Shown in pieces: positions 6,411 to 14,181 of a stretch of DNA of 64,000 bases. A program made the translations under genes and the position numbers. The stretch comes from a virus: positions 111,003 through 175,002 of the IMG/VR virus record IMGVR_UViG_3300035698_004085, one strand, 5' to 3'. The notes beneath the pieces are model-generated. The model had not been told where the DNA came from. It was given only the letters and a program-made list of their open reading frames with translations, and did no database searches. Each line of letters starts with the position of its first letter. Within the stretch, counting starts at the first letter, position 1.

Positions 6411-6609
6411 ATCAACTTTCTATATTCCTTTTTGGTCAGAAGACAACTTTTTGGCCAAACTTGAGACTTGGCCAGAGTATCTTGGCATAAGAGAAGTTGA
6501 AACCGTTACAGTAAGACCCTGGCTCTTCTTTAGTTCCTTTACTATTATTGTTTGGGGTGATGCCTCAGCGATTAACCGGTTTACTAATTATATGAGAAAC
6601 GGAGAGTAA
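6388..6609 (+). CDS. Hypothetical protein
   Basis: 73 residues with alternating beta-like hydrophobics (SFTIIVWGDASA). GGAAAGATGAAGACAG precedes the ATG. No family recognised. Confidence 0.6.
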   Translation: MKKILGIESTFYIPFWSEDNFLAKLETWPEYLGIREVETVTVRPWLFFSSFTIIVWGDASAINRFTNYMRNGE

Positions 6610-6611
6610 TC

Positions 6612-6761
6612 ATGGAAAAGGTATTCTATCCTACAGCAGAAGACTATCAAGATCTGGAAGATTTTATGATGGAAGGATTTTCAGAGATAACTATTAAAGA
6701 TTTGGTTAAGCCTTTTATGCTTGAAGGTCCTGTTTATCCTCCTTATTCAGCCGTATGTTAA
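6612..6761 (+). CDS. Small acidic protein, possibly truncated by frameshift
   Basis: 49 residues (MEKVFYPTAEDYQDLEDF...). In the +1 frame after codon 47 the text continues sensibly (YVKEPEDITPIITWKTP) to a stop at 6822, just before the next promoter. A one-base deletion near 6750-6756 could have shortened a protein of about 69 residues. Function unknown. Confidence 0.5.
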   Translation: MEKVFYPTAEDYQDLEDFMMEGFSEITIKDLVKPFMLEGPVYPPYSAVC

Positions 6762-6832
6762 AGAACCTGAAGATATTACTCCAATTATTACTTGGAAGAC
6801 TCCGAGAAATACGACTTATTAATATTAAAAAC

Positions 6833-6861
6833 TTGACAATCCTTATTAAAGGTGTTAAGAT
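6833..6861 (+). promoter_or_regulatory. Class 1 promoter for tRNA-Ile
   Basis: TTGACA (6833-6838)-N17-TAAGAT (6856-6861) with extended -10 TG. The tRNA begins 16 bases after the -10 box. Confidence 0.88.
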
Positions 6862-6876
6862 CTTGATAATTAAGAC

Positions 6877-6947
6877 AGACTAGTAGCTCAACGGTAGAGC
6901 GCGTGCCTTATAAGCGCGTGACGGCGGTTCAATTCCTCCCTAGTCTA
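6877..6947 (+). tRNA. tRNA-Ile(UAU)
   Basis: Acceptor AGACTAG/CTAGTCT is perfect (6877-6883/6940-6946). D-arm GCTC/GAGC, anticodon stem CGTGC/GCGCG with loop CTTATAA giving TAT, T-arm GGCGG-TTCAATT-CCTCC with one C-T mismatch. No encoded CCA. It reads AUA directly instead of using the lysidine-modified CAU route of most bacteria, and has its own promoter. Confidence 0.92.
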
Positions 6948-6959
6948 AGCAACGAACCT

Positions 6960-7062
6960 CTAAAGCCTCTCTAAAGAAGCTCAAACCAGACCTGAATTAA
7001 CAGGTATCACTGTTAGGACGCTAACGGAGTGAGGTCATTTTAAAGTGCTTGGGCGGCACGGT
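6960..7062 (+). ncRNA. Candidate small RNA between tRNA-Ile and a terminator
   Basis: No coding frame. A stacked helix is visible: GACCT/AGGTC (6989-6993/7032-7036), CACT/AGTG (7008-7011/7028-7031) and a perfect GTTAG-GACG-CTAAC hairpin (7012-7025). It would be made as a read-through product of the tRNA promoter and ended by the strong terminator that follows. Confidence 0.45.
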
Positions 7063-7120
7063 TGCCCCAATGTTTGGCGAGTTTTTACCTTTCGCGCCAG
7101 ATGTTGGGGCATTTTTATTT
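7063..7120 (+). terminator. Rho-independent terminator
   Basis: TGCCCCAA/TTGGGGCA (7063-7070/7104-7111) plus inner TGGCG/CGCCA (7075-7079/7095-7099), followed by TTTTTATTT. It closes the tRNA-Ile transcript. Confidence 0.9.
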
Positions 7121-7169
7121 AAGCTTTAAACTCTAAATCACAAATTCTTAAACTATTCAATAAATTCTC

Positions 7170-7198
7170 TTGACAAACCCTTTCCCGCGTGTTAAGCT
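7170..7198 (+). promoter_or_regulatory. Class 1 promoter TTGACA-N17-TAAGCT
   Basis: -35 at 7170-7175, -10 at 7193-7198, extended TG. It serves the operon starting at 7223. Confidence 0.88.
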
Positions 7199-7222
7199 TG
7201 GTTTAACAAATGGAGGAACGAA

Positions 7223-7519
7223 ATGCTAGACGAGATAGTAGACCAAGAGCCAATCTATGATGCAAGAGCTTTTTCAGAGATTAAGAAGAGGTGGGATCAA
7301 GCAACTTATGAAGACGCTAGGGATATGATTCACACTGATAGAATTGTTGTGACTATTCCTGGAGTAACTTATAGAGAGTTCTACAAACATGCTCTGGACA
7401 AGGGGTATCATAGTGTTAGCCTCTCATTTCAATTTAACATCATGAAAGTTGGCGAGCACAAAACGCCAGGATTTCATGAGCTAGTAGACAATTGGTTGAA
7501 AGAAAACCCAAAAGACTAA
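7223..7519 (+). CDS. Hypothetical protein
   Basis: 98 residues, mixed alpha/beta, with ATG nine bases after GGAGG. First gene after the promoter. No family recognised. Confidence 0.65.
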   Translation: MLDEIVDQEPIYDARAFSEIKKRWDQATYEDARDMIHTDRIVVTIPGVTYREFYKHALDKGYHSVSLSFQFNIMKVGEHKTPGFHELVDNWLKENPKD

Positions 7520-7532
7520 GAAAGGATCTAAA

Positions 7533-7646
7533 ATGAGCACAAGTTACAAGAAGCGCAAGAAGGCACGTCAACAGGATAATGCTTCTAAAAAGCACGACAG
7601 AAATCGTAGGCGCAATCGTCTTAAGAAGTACAACCTAAAAGGATGA
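7533..7646 (+). CDS. Very basic micro-protein
   Basis: 37 residues, nearly half Lys or Arg (YKKRKKARQQ; RNRRRNRLKKY), preceded by GAAAGGATCTAAA. Likely nucleic-acid binding by charge alone. No family recognised. Confidence 0.6.
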   Translation: MSTSYKKRKKARQQDNASKKHDRNRRRNRLKKYNLKG

Positions 7647-7650
7647 GACA

Positions 7651-8166
7651 ATGACTAGAGACAAAGAGGTGCTAACTAAAGAAGAGAGCATTGCGAGAAG
7701 TAACGCAAAATATCAGCAACGCACAGACAAAGCTGCTGAGAAGAAAGCGAGAGATCTAGAGAATTCCCACTTGCTTGAGGAAATGGGCTATGAAATTGTT
7801 TACTGGCATCAAATGATTGATCATAGTGAAGACTATCCTGTTATTGATTTTGGTACAGTTTCGTTAGCTTATAAGGTTCACGTACTTACCAATACTTTTA
7901 TGGTCTTTTATACAATTAGATCTACCAAGGACTACTTCTCGCGTCCAGTTGCTCGTGAGGAGCTTGCTAGAGGGGTTGAGCAGGGAGCATATGAGGCTGA
8001 CAATGGGTTTACCTTCATAGCTGACCAAATGAATTCTAACATTGCTGAGGAGTATTTGGTTAAGCTTTACTTTGCTCAGTTTGTTATGGATAATAAAGCA
8101 TTCTTTCCCCCTAAATTTGTCAAGGGGTTTTTGAAATGTCGTGAACTTTATGGGATGGTTAACTAA
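7651..8166 (+). CDS. Hypothetical protein
   Basis: 171 residues. A charged N-terminal helix (about 1-45) is followed by a mixed domain with aromatic strands (VFYTIRSTKDYF). Good ribosome binding site (AAAAGGATGAGACA). It sits in the 7223 operon. No family recognised. Confidence 0.65.
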   Translation: MTRDKEVLTKEESIARSNAKYQQRTDKAAEKKARDLENSHLLEEMGYEIVYWHQMIDHSEDYPVIDFGTVSLAYKVHVLTNTFMVFYTIRSTKDYFSRPVAREELARGVEQGAYEADNGFTFIADQMNSNIAEEYLVKLYFAQFVMDNKAFFPPKFVKGFLKCRELYGMVN

Positions 8167-8177
8167 GGAGGAATAAA

Positions 8178-8384
8178 ATGACTAACGTAGCAGTAAACAA
8201 GGATCTAGAAGCTAAGACAGGACTCAAAATGAGATCTCGTAAATTCCCATGTAAGGGTGGTGGCTGCAGACACCATGAAAGCGGTTGATATTTGTATTAC
8301 AGTGAGACTGACTATCAAATGATTTTTGAGTGTGAACCTAACCCTTGTCAGAAGTTTGGGAGAAAGAGTTATTCTAATGTATAA
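8178..8384 (+). CDS. Zinc-knuckle micro-protein with an in-frame TGA
   Basis: Reading from ATG 8178 (AAGGAGG upstream) gives 36 residues ending ...CKGGGCRHHESG at TGA 8286-8288. The same frame then stays open for 31 codons to TAA 8384 and adds the second cysteine pair (CEPNPC), completing a C-x4-C...C-x4-C zinc site. Trp at the TGA would make a natural protein of about 68 residues. Options are a TGG-to-TGA mutation, a sequence error or read-through. The next gene overlaps the distal stop, which supports the full-length reading. Confidence 0.55.
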
Positions 8385-8931
8385 GAACTACTACAACTTT
8401 TCTTCGTATCAGCATTATACGGCAGATACCTCTTCTCTAGAACGGTTGCTTGGTCCAGATCATAAAAAAATTATAAACGAAGGTGCTAAAGCGTTTTTAA
8501 ATCCTAATAAGGAGGAAACTATGTCTGAAAATGAAATTGTATTTTGGGACTGTGATGAGGCGCAAGAGTATCTGACTCATACTAAAATGGACAACGCCGT
8601 TGAATATCACCTTGATGCCCTTGATAATCTCCCTTTGGGTGAGGTTATCAACGTCTTCGGGTTTAAGAAAGAGCGCTTAAGCCCTGAAAATGAACTAGGA
8701 CTTGTAGGGGTTTTTGGGGTTCTTGAGTCTTTTCTGGATAACTTAGATGCTAATTATGGAGGAGAAGATTCGGCTGGACCTACGCCTAAGATGATTCAAG
8801 CCGAAAAAGTCTTTATTGAAGCAGTATTAGCTGAATATGAAGTGTGGCGATGCTATTGGAGCGATACTGAAAGGATTGATGTTACAGAATGGGTTACAAA
8901 GAATAGACCTAATTGGCTTGAGCATGAATAG
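8377..8931 (+). CDS. Hypothetical protein with strong internal start
   Basis: 184 residues from ATG 8377, which overlaps the previous gene's distal stop. A much better ribosome binding site (TAAGGAGGAAACT) precedes an internal in-frame ATG at 8521, so a 136-residue form is likely and may be the main product. The C-terminal part is acidic with Trp-rich WRCYW. No family recognised. Confidence 0.6.
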   Translation: MYKNYYNFSSYQHYTADTSSLERLLGPDHKKIINEGAKAFLNPNKEETMSENEIVFWDCDEAQEYLTHTKMDNAVEYHLDALDNLPLGEVINVFGFKKERLSPENELGLVGVFGVLESFLDNLDANYGGEDSAGPTPKMIQAEKVFIEAVLAEYEVWRCYWSDTERIDVTEWVTKNRPNWLEHE

Positions 8932-9196
8932 ATATTGGGTAAGTTGGTGGAGCGGCAATTACGTAGAAGAGGGTTGTACAGAACCTCCGTTTATGTATTG
9001 GGTGTCTGGTCAACGTGATAGAGGAGACACTGAGGAGACTGAGAGAGATGAGTGCTCAATTTGCGCTGTGGTTGATTCAGAGTCTAAAGACTCTGTTTGG
9101 GAATTGATAGCTATTCATTTTCCAGATTATGAAGAACGCTTTTGCACATTAAAGCCAAATGACTATGTTCCTGGCAATAGGTTTCCAAAGGAGTGA
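8924..9196 (+). CDS. Hypothetical protein
   Basis: 90 residues; ATG 8924 overlaps the preceding stop by eight bases, and the longer frame from 8837 was rejected because it runs inside the previous gene. It contains two Trp-rich strands near the start and an acidic middle with CSIC. No family recognised. Confidence 0.6.
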   Translation: MNRYWVSWWSGNYVEEGCTEPPFMYWVSGQRDRGDTEETERDECSICAVVDSESKDSVWELIAIHFPDYEERFCTLKPNDYVPGNRFPKE

Positions 9197-9199
9197 AAG

Positions 9200-9319
9200 A
9201 TGCTTGAGACTATAATTCTAGGGATTTGGCTTGTTGGAATGTATTGTGTTTGTACGTCTTATGGTGAGCCTGAGTATGAGCTTTCAGAGTATGGAAAATA
9301 TTGGGAAAGAATTATGTGA
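9200..9319 (+). CDS. Short membrane peptide
   Basis: 39 residues: a hydrophobic helix (residues 3-18) then an acidic, Tyr-rich tail. AAGGAG lies nine bases upstream and it follows the previous gene by three bases. Confidence 0.55.
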   Translation: MLETIILGIWLVGMYCVCTSYGEPEYELSEYGKYWERIM

Positions 9320-9325
9320 TTTTAC

Positions 9326-9354
9326 TTGACATTTCTGTTGAAGTAGGTTAAGAT
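9326..9354 (+). promoter_or_regulatory. Class 1 promoter TTGACA-N17-TAAGAT
   Basis: -35 at 9326-9331, -10 at 9349-9354; the leader to ATG 9378 is about 17 bases. Confidence 0.85.
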
Positions 9355-9377
9355 GGGTTTAGAAAGAGAGTTGTAGA

Positions 9378-9587
9378 ATGGAATGTCCAATTTGTAATGA
9401 AGAACTTGTTTATCAGGATTACTATGGAAGGGTCTTTGCTCGTCAAGATAGTAAAAAGAAGGGTGATATTTTCAAGTGTCCTAATGGAGTATCTCAAGAC
9501 GGATCATGCGATTCAAGCATGTTCTTTGTAGCAGGAGCTTTCTATACGGATGAAACTGGAGAACTTTACGAGGGTTATCCTTGTTAA
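9378..9587 (+). CDS. Zinc-ribbon protein
   Basis: 69 residues. CPIC near the start and CPN...GSC in the middle form a zinc-ribbon-like site. First gene of the ligase operon. Binding partner unknown. Confidence 0.65.
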   Translation: MECPICNEELVYQDYYGRVFARQDSKKKGDIFKCPNGVSQDGSCDSSMFFVAGAFYTDETGELYEGYPC

Positions 9588-9596
9588 CGGAGAAGA

Positions 9597-9785
9597 ATGA
9601 TGAGTGATTTTACTAAAGGGTCTGTTATGGTTTCAAAAGAGTTGTGTGATAAGCTAATTGCCTCAGAAAGAATTAGAGCCAATAACTTAGAAGACAAGGT
9701 AAGAAGTCTTGAAGAACGGAACCAGAAACTAACTAAGTCGGTAAGTGTCCTTACAAAGTACATCAAGGAGAATGGAGAATGCTAG
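9597..9785 (+). CDS. Small coiled-coil protein
   Basis: 62 residues with a long heptad helix (about 15-58). Two adjacent ATGs; spacing from GGAG favours the second (9600). Its stop overlaps the ligase start. Confidence 0.6.
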   Translation: MMSDFTKGSVMVSKELCDKLIASERIRANNLEDKVRSLEERNQKLTKSVSVLTKYIKENGEC

Positions 9786-10867
9786 AAACATTATATTCAA
9801 AAGGCAAGAAAGAAGAGATCAGAGTTTGGCGAGTCTGGACAGAAGGAGCTTCAATTCTTTCTGAGCATGGAACTTTAGAAGGCAAGATGCAAATTGACGA
9901 GAAGATTGCTAAACCTAAGAACGTTGGTAGAGCTAATGAAACGACTCCTGCTCAGCAAGCGGTGAGCCAAGCTGAGTCAATGTGGAAGAAGAAACTTGAT
10001 AAGGGATATTTCCCAAGTATTGAAGAGGCTAAGACTACTAAGGTTTTCTTGCCAATGCTTGCTTCCAAGTTTGAGGATAAGAAGCACAACCTTACTTACC
10101 CTTGTGATGTTCAACCCAAATTGGACGGAGTAAGGTGCTTGGCATTCTGGGAGGGAGACAAGGTTAAACTGCTTTCAAGAGGAGGCAAGGAGTATAACGT
10201 TCCTCACCTCAAGAAAGAGCTTGAGAGAGTGTTGACCGATAAAACTCAAGTATTGGATGGAGAGATTTACATTCATGGTGCTTCCCTTCAAGAGGTTAAT
10301 CGTCTTGTCAAGAAGAATCGACCAGAATCTGTAAACCTTCAATATTGGATCTATGATACTTTTTTGATTGACGGAGAAGTTGAGTGGTGGCATACTCGCT
10401 TGTCCGATTTAGAAATGTTCTTTGAGAATTATGAAGGAAGTATATTAGAGCAAACGACAACAACTACAGCACAAGATGAAGCACGAGTTTATGAGCTTCA
10501 AGGGATTTACGTTGAGGCAGGATTTGAGGGAGCTATTGTTAGAGAAGGATCTGCCCCGTATGCTTTGGGCAATCGTTCTTCTAAGCTTCTAAAGGTTAAG
10601 TCGTTCAAGGATGAGGAATTCCCCATTGTCGGATTTGGGGAAGGTGAGGGAAGATTTGAAAGCTGCGTTATCTGGGTTTGCCAAACTCCAGAGGGCAAAA
10701 CGTTTAAAGTAGTGCCAAAGGGAACTATTGAACAAAAGAAGAAATGGTTTAGCGAAGCCGAGAAATATATTGACCAGTATCTGAAGGTCAAATTCTTTTC
10801 GTACACAGAGGATAACCTCCCTCAGTTCCCTGTAGGGCTAGACATTAGGCTTGAGGAGGATATGTAA
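9779..10867 (+). CDS. ATP-dependent DNA ligase
   Basis: 362 residues. It seals nicks in DNA using ATP. Nucleotidyltransferase motifs are in order: I KLDGVR (Lys114 is the adenylated residue), III LDGEIY (159-164), IV EGAIVR (250-255), V KLLKVK (269-274), followed by an OB-fold C-terminus. The N-terminal 85 residues (LYSKGKKEEIRVWRVW...GTLEGK...) resemble a WGR-like DNA-end-binding extension found on some phage ligases. The gene overlaps the upstream stop and the downstream start, so it belongs to a 9378-12500 operon. Confidence 0.95.
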   Translation: MLETLYSKGKKEEIRVWRVWTEGASILSEHGTLEGKMQIDEKIAKPKNVGRANETTPAQQAVSQAESMWKKKLDKGYFPSIEEAKTTKVFLPMLASKFEDKKHNLTYPCDVQPKLDGVRCLAFWEGDKVKLLSRGGKEYNVPHLKKELERVLTDKTQVLDGEIYIHGASLQEVNRLVKKNRPESVNLQYWIYDTFLIDGEVEWWHTRLSDLEMFFENYEGSILEQTTTTTAQDEARVYELQGIYVEAGFEGAIVREGSAPYALGNRSSKLLKVKSFKDEEFPIVGFGEGEGRFESCVIWVCQTPEGKTFKVVPKGTIEQKKKWFSEAEKYIDQYLKVKFFSYTEDNLPQFPVGLDIRLEEDM

Positions 10868-11166
10868 TGTCTCCTGAATACTTTATGCTTTTGTGGCTAC
10901 TTTTAAGTTTATGCACTACTCCTCTTGCTATGCTAACTGCTTACAAAATGGATTCTTATGCAGATGGAGGCTATCCCCCTGGGAACATTATAAGGGTTAA
11001 AGACGTTGCATATGCCTTTATGTGCTGCCTCGTAACGGGTCCTATCGCTCTAATTCTTTGCTCGATGGTCTGGTTCAGTTGGGGTTTATGGTATTTATTC
11101 TCAAAAATACCTAAGGATAACTCTGTATTTAAGTTCTTTAATGTGAAAATAATCGAGAAACGCTGA
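10867..11166 (+). CDS. Two-pass membrane protein
   Basis: 99 residues with hydrophobic segments at about 6-27 and 47-78. Starts on the last base of the ligase stop codon. No family recognised. Confidence 0.6.
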   Translation: MSPEYFMLLWLLLSLCTTPLAMLTAYKMDSYADGGYPPGNIIRVKDVAYAFMCCLVTGPIALILCSMVWFSWGLWYLFSKIPKDNSVFKFFNVKIIEKR

Positions 11167-11179
11167 AAGGATATGTAAA

Positions 11180-11380
11180 ATGGGAAATAAGACTTGTAAG
11201 GCTCTAATCGTTGGATCACACAGATACGTTGATAGGCTCTCTATCAGAAATCACGAAGGGCATGATCTAAGACCGGCATTAAGCGAAGCAGGATTCAAGG
11301 AGGAAGAAAAGGTTGTAATTATTACTCAAGAAGAGTATGACTATCTCCTTCTCCAGGAAGCACAAGGACCTTCAGCATGA
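11180..11380 (+). CDS. Small hypothetical protein
   Basis: 66 residues, with AAAGGATATGTAAA before the ATG; its stop overlaps the dCMP deaminase start (ATGA). No family recognised. The motif KVVIITQEEYDYLLL may be a strand-helix unit. Confidence 0.6.
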   Translation: MGNKTCKALIVGSHRYVDRLSIRNHEGHDLRPALSEAGFKEEEKVVIITQEEYDYLLLQEAQGPSA

Positions 11381-11898
11381 TTGATCCTCCCAATAGGCTG
11401 ACTAAAGATACTATGTTCATGAGTCTCGCTTATCTTACAGCGATGCGCTCGCCTGACGATTCTACAAAGATTGGTGCAGTAGTAGTAGGTCCTGATGATG
11501 AGGTACGCTCAATGGGCTATAACGGGCTTCCTAGAGGATGTGATGACTTTGATAGTAACCGGCATGAAAAGCCTGAGAAATACTATTGGTTTGAGCATTC
11601 TGAGAGAAATAGTATATATGCCGCAGCAAGAATGGGAACGCCGTTAAAAGGCTGTAGAATGTATACTCAGGATGTTCCTTGTGCTGATTGTGCAAGGGCT
11701 ATTATTCAATCTGGGATAGTAGAGGTTATCGTTCATGAGCAATTTAGCGAGTTTCAAGATAATAATAAATGGGTAGAAAGCAAGTTAAGAACCTTGACAA
11801 TGTTTGACGAATGTGGTATAAGCCTGAGAGAATGGGTAGGCGAGATACCTCAAATGTATGGTAGGAAGAATAACCAGTTTGTTTTTGGAGATGACTAA
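11377..11898 (+). CDS. dCMP deaminase family protein
   Basis: 173 residues. dCMP deaminases convert dCMP to dUMP for dTMP synthesis. The zinc site is intact: H74-S-E76 (EHSERNSIY) and PCADC (C102, C105); the substrate loop GYNGLPRG is present. Phages of this kind often carry the enzyme to balance nucleotide pools. It is coupled to the gene before it. Confidence 0.93.
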   Translation: MIDPPNRLTKDTMFMSLAYLTAMRSPDDSTKIGAVVVGPDDEVRSMGYNGLPRGCDDFDSNRHEKPEKYYWFEHSERNSIYAAARMGTPLKGCRMYTQDVPCADCARAIIQSGIVEVIVHEQFSEFQDNNKWVESKLRTLTMFDECGISLREWVGEIPQMYGRKNNQFVFGDD

Positions 11899-12123
11899 AT
11901 GACTTTTATAACGATATTAATGTGGTGGGGAATTCTTGGGTTAATAGGATCACTGTCTTGGGCAGCATTGTCTATTTATGTACAGAGAAAATTTATGTTT
12001 GTCGATTTCTTAATAGCCTTAGTCCTTCTCTCTTCAGGACCTTTAGGAGTTGTTAGTATGATCTGTTCTAGTACCAAAACAGTAATTCAGCATTTTAATA
12101 AGAAAAGGGAGAAGAGTAAATGA
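11899..12123 (+). CDS. Two-pass membrane protein
   Basis: 74 residues with hydrophobic segments at about 3-26 and 33-57 and a basic tail. It begins directly after the deaminase stop and overlaps the next gene by four bases. Confidence 0.6.
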   Translation: MTFITILMWWGILGLIGSLSWAALSIYVQRKFMFVDFLIALVLLSSGPLGVVSMICSSTKTVIQHFNKKREKSK

Positions 12124-12500
12124 TTTATATTATGTGTTTACTAATTAGCGTTAGTGTAGCGGGAGTTGTCTTAGCAATCAAAGCAAAAGACTATTCTCCA
12201 GAGGCAAACGCTGCGTTAGGAGTTGTTGTAGTGTCTAGCATTATCTTGTTTTTCTGTTCTCTGGCGTTTATTTCTAATTATCGAAACAGCGTTAAAACAG
12301 TACAAGAGAATAAAGCTACTCAACAAACCCTTGACAAATCCAGGGCCAAAGGTTTCACCCAAGAAGCGGAAAGGGTGGAGGCGATTGGCAGGATCATTGA
12401 CCATAACAGTAAGTTAGCGACTGCTCAGTACTGGAATAATAATTGGTTCTTTGACTCCATGATTGACGATACTGTTGACAAAATTAAGCCTGTTGAGTAG
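12120..12500 (+). CDS. Two-pass membrane protein with helical tail
   Basis: 126 residues: membrane segments at about 3-20 and 31-50, then a charged helical domain of about 70 residues, probably cytoplasmic. Pairs with the preceding membrane gene; the two overlap by four bases. Last gene of the operon; a 60-base gap and a new promoter follow. Confidence 0.6.
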   Translation: MIYIMCLLISVSVAGVVLAIKAKDYSPEANAALGVVVVSSIILFFCSLAFISNYRNSVKTVQENKATQQTLDKSRAKGFTQEAERVEAIGRIIDHNSKLATAQYWNNNWFFDSMIDDTVDKIKPVE

Positions 12501-12559
12501 TTCGTCAACGGTTCGCTAACTCCTTTTTAATTTATTTTCAAACTTTCTTTACATTTTTG

Positions 12560-12588
12560 TTGACAACGCTTTTTGTTGGTGTTAAGCT
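12560..12588 (+). promoter_or_regulatory. Class 1 promoter TTGACA-N17-TAAGCT
   Basis: -35 at 12560-12565, -10 at 12583-12588, extended TG. It excludes the reading-frame start at 12573 for the next gene. Confidence 0.88.
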
Positions 12589-12629
12589 TTATTCAGGACA
12601 GGGAAACCACAAACAACGGGAGAATCAAA

Positions 12630-12971
12630 ATGAAAAACTCAAAAGTCAAACAATGGTTCTGTATTGGTTGTGATGATGGTCCTTGTCTCAGAAAAGCGGA
12701 GCATCAGCCTTGTGACATACAGTGTCCTTACGCTGAAACCAATAGTCATGAGTGCTCTTGGCAAGAAGTTCCTAAAGGTAAGACTGCCCAACAAGCGGTG
12801 AATAACGCTTTTCATAAGAAATTCGATGAAAGGATAAACATCCCAGAGGAATCTATTAAGTTTATACGAGATGATGAGTGCCTAAGGTGTGGTGGAACCG
12901 TTGTTTCAGGAGATGAAGCACATCAAGGGTACGACGGCTATCCTTATTGCGAAGACTGTGGAGAGGTTTAA
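12630..12971 (+). CDS. Cys-rich zinc-binding protein
   Basis: 113 residues with about eleven cysteines: CIGCDDGPC, CDIQC, and a C-terminal ribbon CLRCGG...YCEDCG. Two zinc sites are likely. Start set by the promoter and GGGAGAATC. No named family. Confidence 0.7.
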   Translation: MKNSKVKQWFCIGCDDGPCLRKAEHQPCDIQCPYAETNSHECSWQEVPKGKTAQQAVNNAFHKKFDERINIPEESIKFIRDDECLRCGGTVVSGDEAHQGYDGYPYCEDCGEV

Positions 12972-12973
12972 AA

Positions 12974-13237
12974 ATGGCTAACGTAAGTAAATGTGAATGT
13001 GGTCGTAGGAAGTCTAACTTCTTGAGCAGGTGTAACTCTTGCCAAAAGGTTTGGGACGATGAGCGTATTTCCCAAGCTTTGGCAATAGTTGAGAAAGGTG
13101 TTTGCCCAGAATGCGGTCAAGGGCTTAAGAGAAACCTATCTATTGCCGGTTGGTGGCAATGTAAGCAATTTGGTGCTGAAGGCTTTAGAATCGACGCTAA
13201 CAAGCCTTCTTGTAGCTTTCAAACGTTTACTGTTTAA
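12974..13237 (+). CDS. Zinc-ribbon protein
   Basis: 87 residues. Two knuckles: CECGRRK...CNSCQ and CPECGQG..., with a further Cys pair near the end. It starts two bases after the preceding stop. Probably a nucleic-acid or protein-binding adaptor. Confidence 0.65.
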   Translation: MANVSKCECGRRKSNFLSRCNSCQKVWDDERISQALAIVEKGVCPECGQGLKRNLSIAGWWQCKQFGAEGFRIDANKPSCSFQTFTV

Positions 13238-13249
13238 AGGAGAATCAAA

Positions 13250-13555
13250 ATGAAGAATAAGCATATCCATAGCATGTTTGAAATTCTGGAGGCTGAGCTT
13301 TTTGCTCAAGAGTTGCCCTTGCATTTCTTTGACCGGATTAACAAGGTCAAGAAAGACTTTCAGGAGCGTTGCCTTCAAGATTTGTCAGAATTGAGCGAAG
13401 AAGAAAAAGCCGTTTTGGAAGAGAACATGACAACTAGAGGACGTATCCGCGCCATTAAGTCATATCGTGAGAGAACTGGAGCATCTTTGTCAGACGCGAA
13501 AAGCGTAGTTGACAAGTATTTCTTCGCACTTCTCGAAAAGAACAAGGAGAACTGA
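13250..13555 (+). CDS. Protein with ribosomal L7/L12 C-terminal-like helix motif
   Basis: 101 residues. The end (IKSYRERTGASLSDAKSVVD) matches the IK-x-YRE-x-TG-x-SL-x-DAK-x-x-VD signature of the L7/L12 C-terminal domain, the part of the stalk that contacts translation factors. The N-terminal 60 residues are a different helical region. A translation-factor-binding role is inference. AAAGGAGAATC precedes the ATG. Confidence 0.65.
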   Translation: MKNKHIHSMFEILEAELFAQELPLHFFDRINKVKKDFQERCLQDLSELSEEEKAVLEENMTTRGRIRAIKSYRERTGASLSDAKSVVDKYFFALLEKNKEN

Positions 13556-13558
13556 AAA

Positions 13559-13969
13559 ATGACACAGCTAGTAAACTATGATCAATTGTATATTTCTTTT
13601 AACGAAGGACCGTTTGTGGTTGTAAAAAAAGAAAAGCAGTATAGGATAGAGGAGCAAAGTTGTAAAGACTCTATTAAGTCTTGTTTACCTCATGAGCCTT
13701 CTACTCATAAACTGTTGGATAGTCTAGGGCTAAGCGGGTGGACTCCTGATCCACTGCTGGCTATGAACGTTTGTAACAAGCTGAACGGTCGGTTACCTCA
13801 GAAGTCTGAACAGCTCAAGCTTAAGGATCTCATCAAGGCTGCTCAAGACTTCGTTGAGTATGGAGAAAATGGTGGGCGAGAGGACGGAGACAACGGGCTT
13901 GACTACATCTACTATACGGAGAAGTTTGACGCTCTAAAGGCTGCTGTAAAAGCATTGAAGGAGAATTAA
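13559..13969 (+). CDS. Hypothetical protein
   Basis: 136 residues, three bases after the previous gene. The middle (SLGLSGWTPDPLLAMNVCNKLNGR) and an acidic C-terminal helical part show no known motif. Confidence 0.65.
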   Translation: MTQLVNYDQLYISFNEGPFVVVKKEKQYRIEEQSCKDSIKSCLPHEPSTHKLLDSLGLSGWTPDPLLAMNVCNKLNGRLPQKSEQLKLKDLIKAAQDFVEYGENGGREDGDNGLDYIYYTEKFDALKAAVKALKEN

Positions 13970-13970
13970 G

Positions 13971-14126
13971 ATGATTATTCGCTGGACGACAAAGCGTGTA
14001 TATAAGCATGATGGGGCAAAGCTCGGGTCAGGACTTCGTAAGTGGAAAAGAGTGTTAAAGACTACACTATGGATCTTGTTTATCCCAATCTTTACTAAAA
14101 CTGTTGACCCAGGATTTAGGAGGTAA
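13971..14126 (+). CDS. Basic membrane-associated micro-protein
   Basis: 51 residues: a very basic N-terminus (RWTTKRVYKHD; LRKWKRVLK), one hydrophobic segment (31-43) and a short tail. AAGGAG lies five to ten bases upstream. Last gene before the change to late-type transcription. Confidence 0.5.
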   Translation: MIIRWTTKRVYKHDGAKLGSGLRKWKRVLKTTLWILFIPIFTKTVDPGFRR

Positions 14127-14181
14127 TTAAGGTAGACGAACTACTTAAATAACTTTGCCTCAATAAATATAAAATAAGTAA

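Noticed and set aside
8286-8288. Genome-wide reading of TGA as Trp
   Set aside because: TGA ends many genes at tight ATGA overlaps (for example kptA at 5216), so it works as a stop; only this one site is odd.
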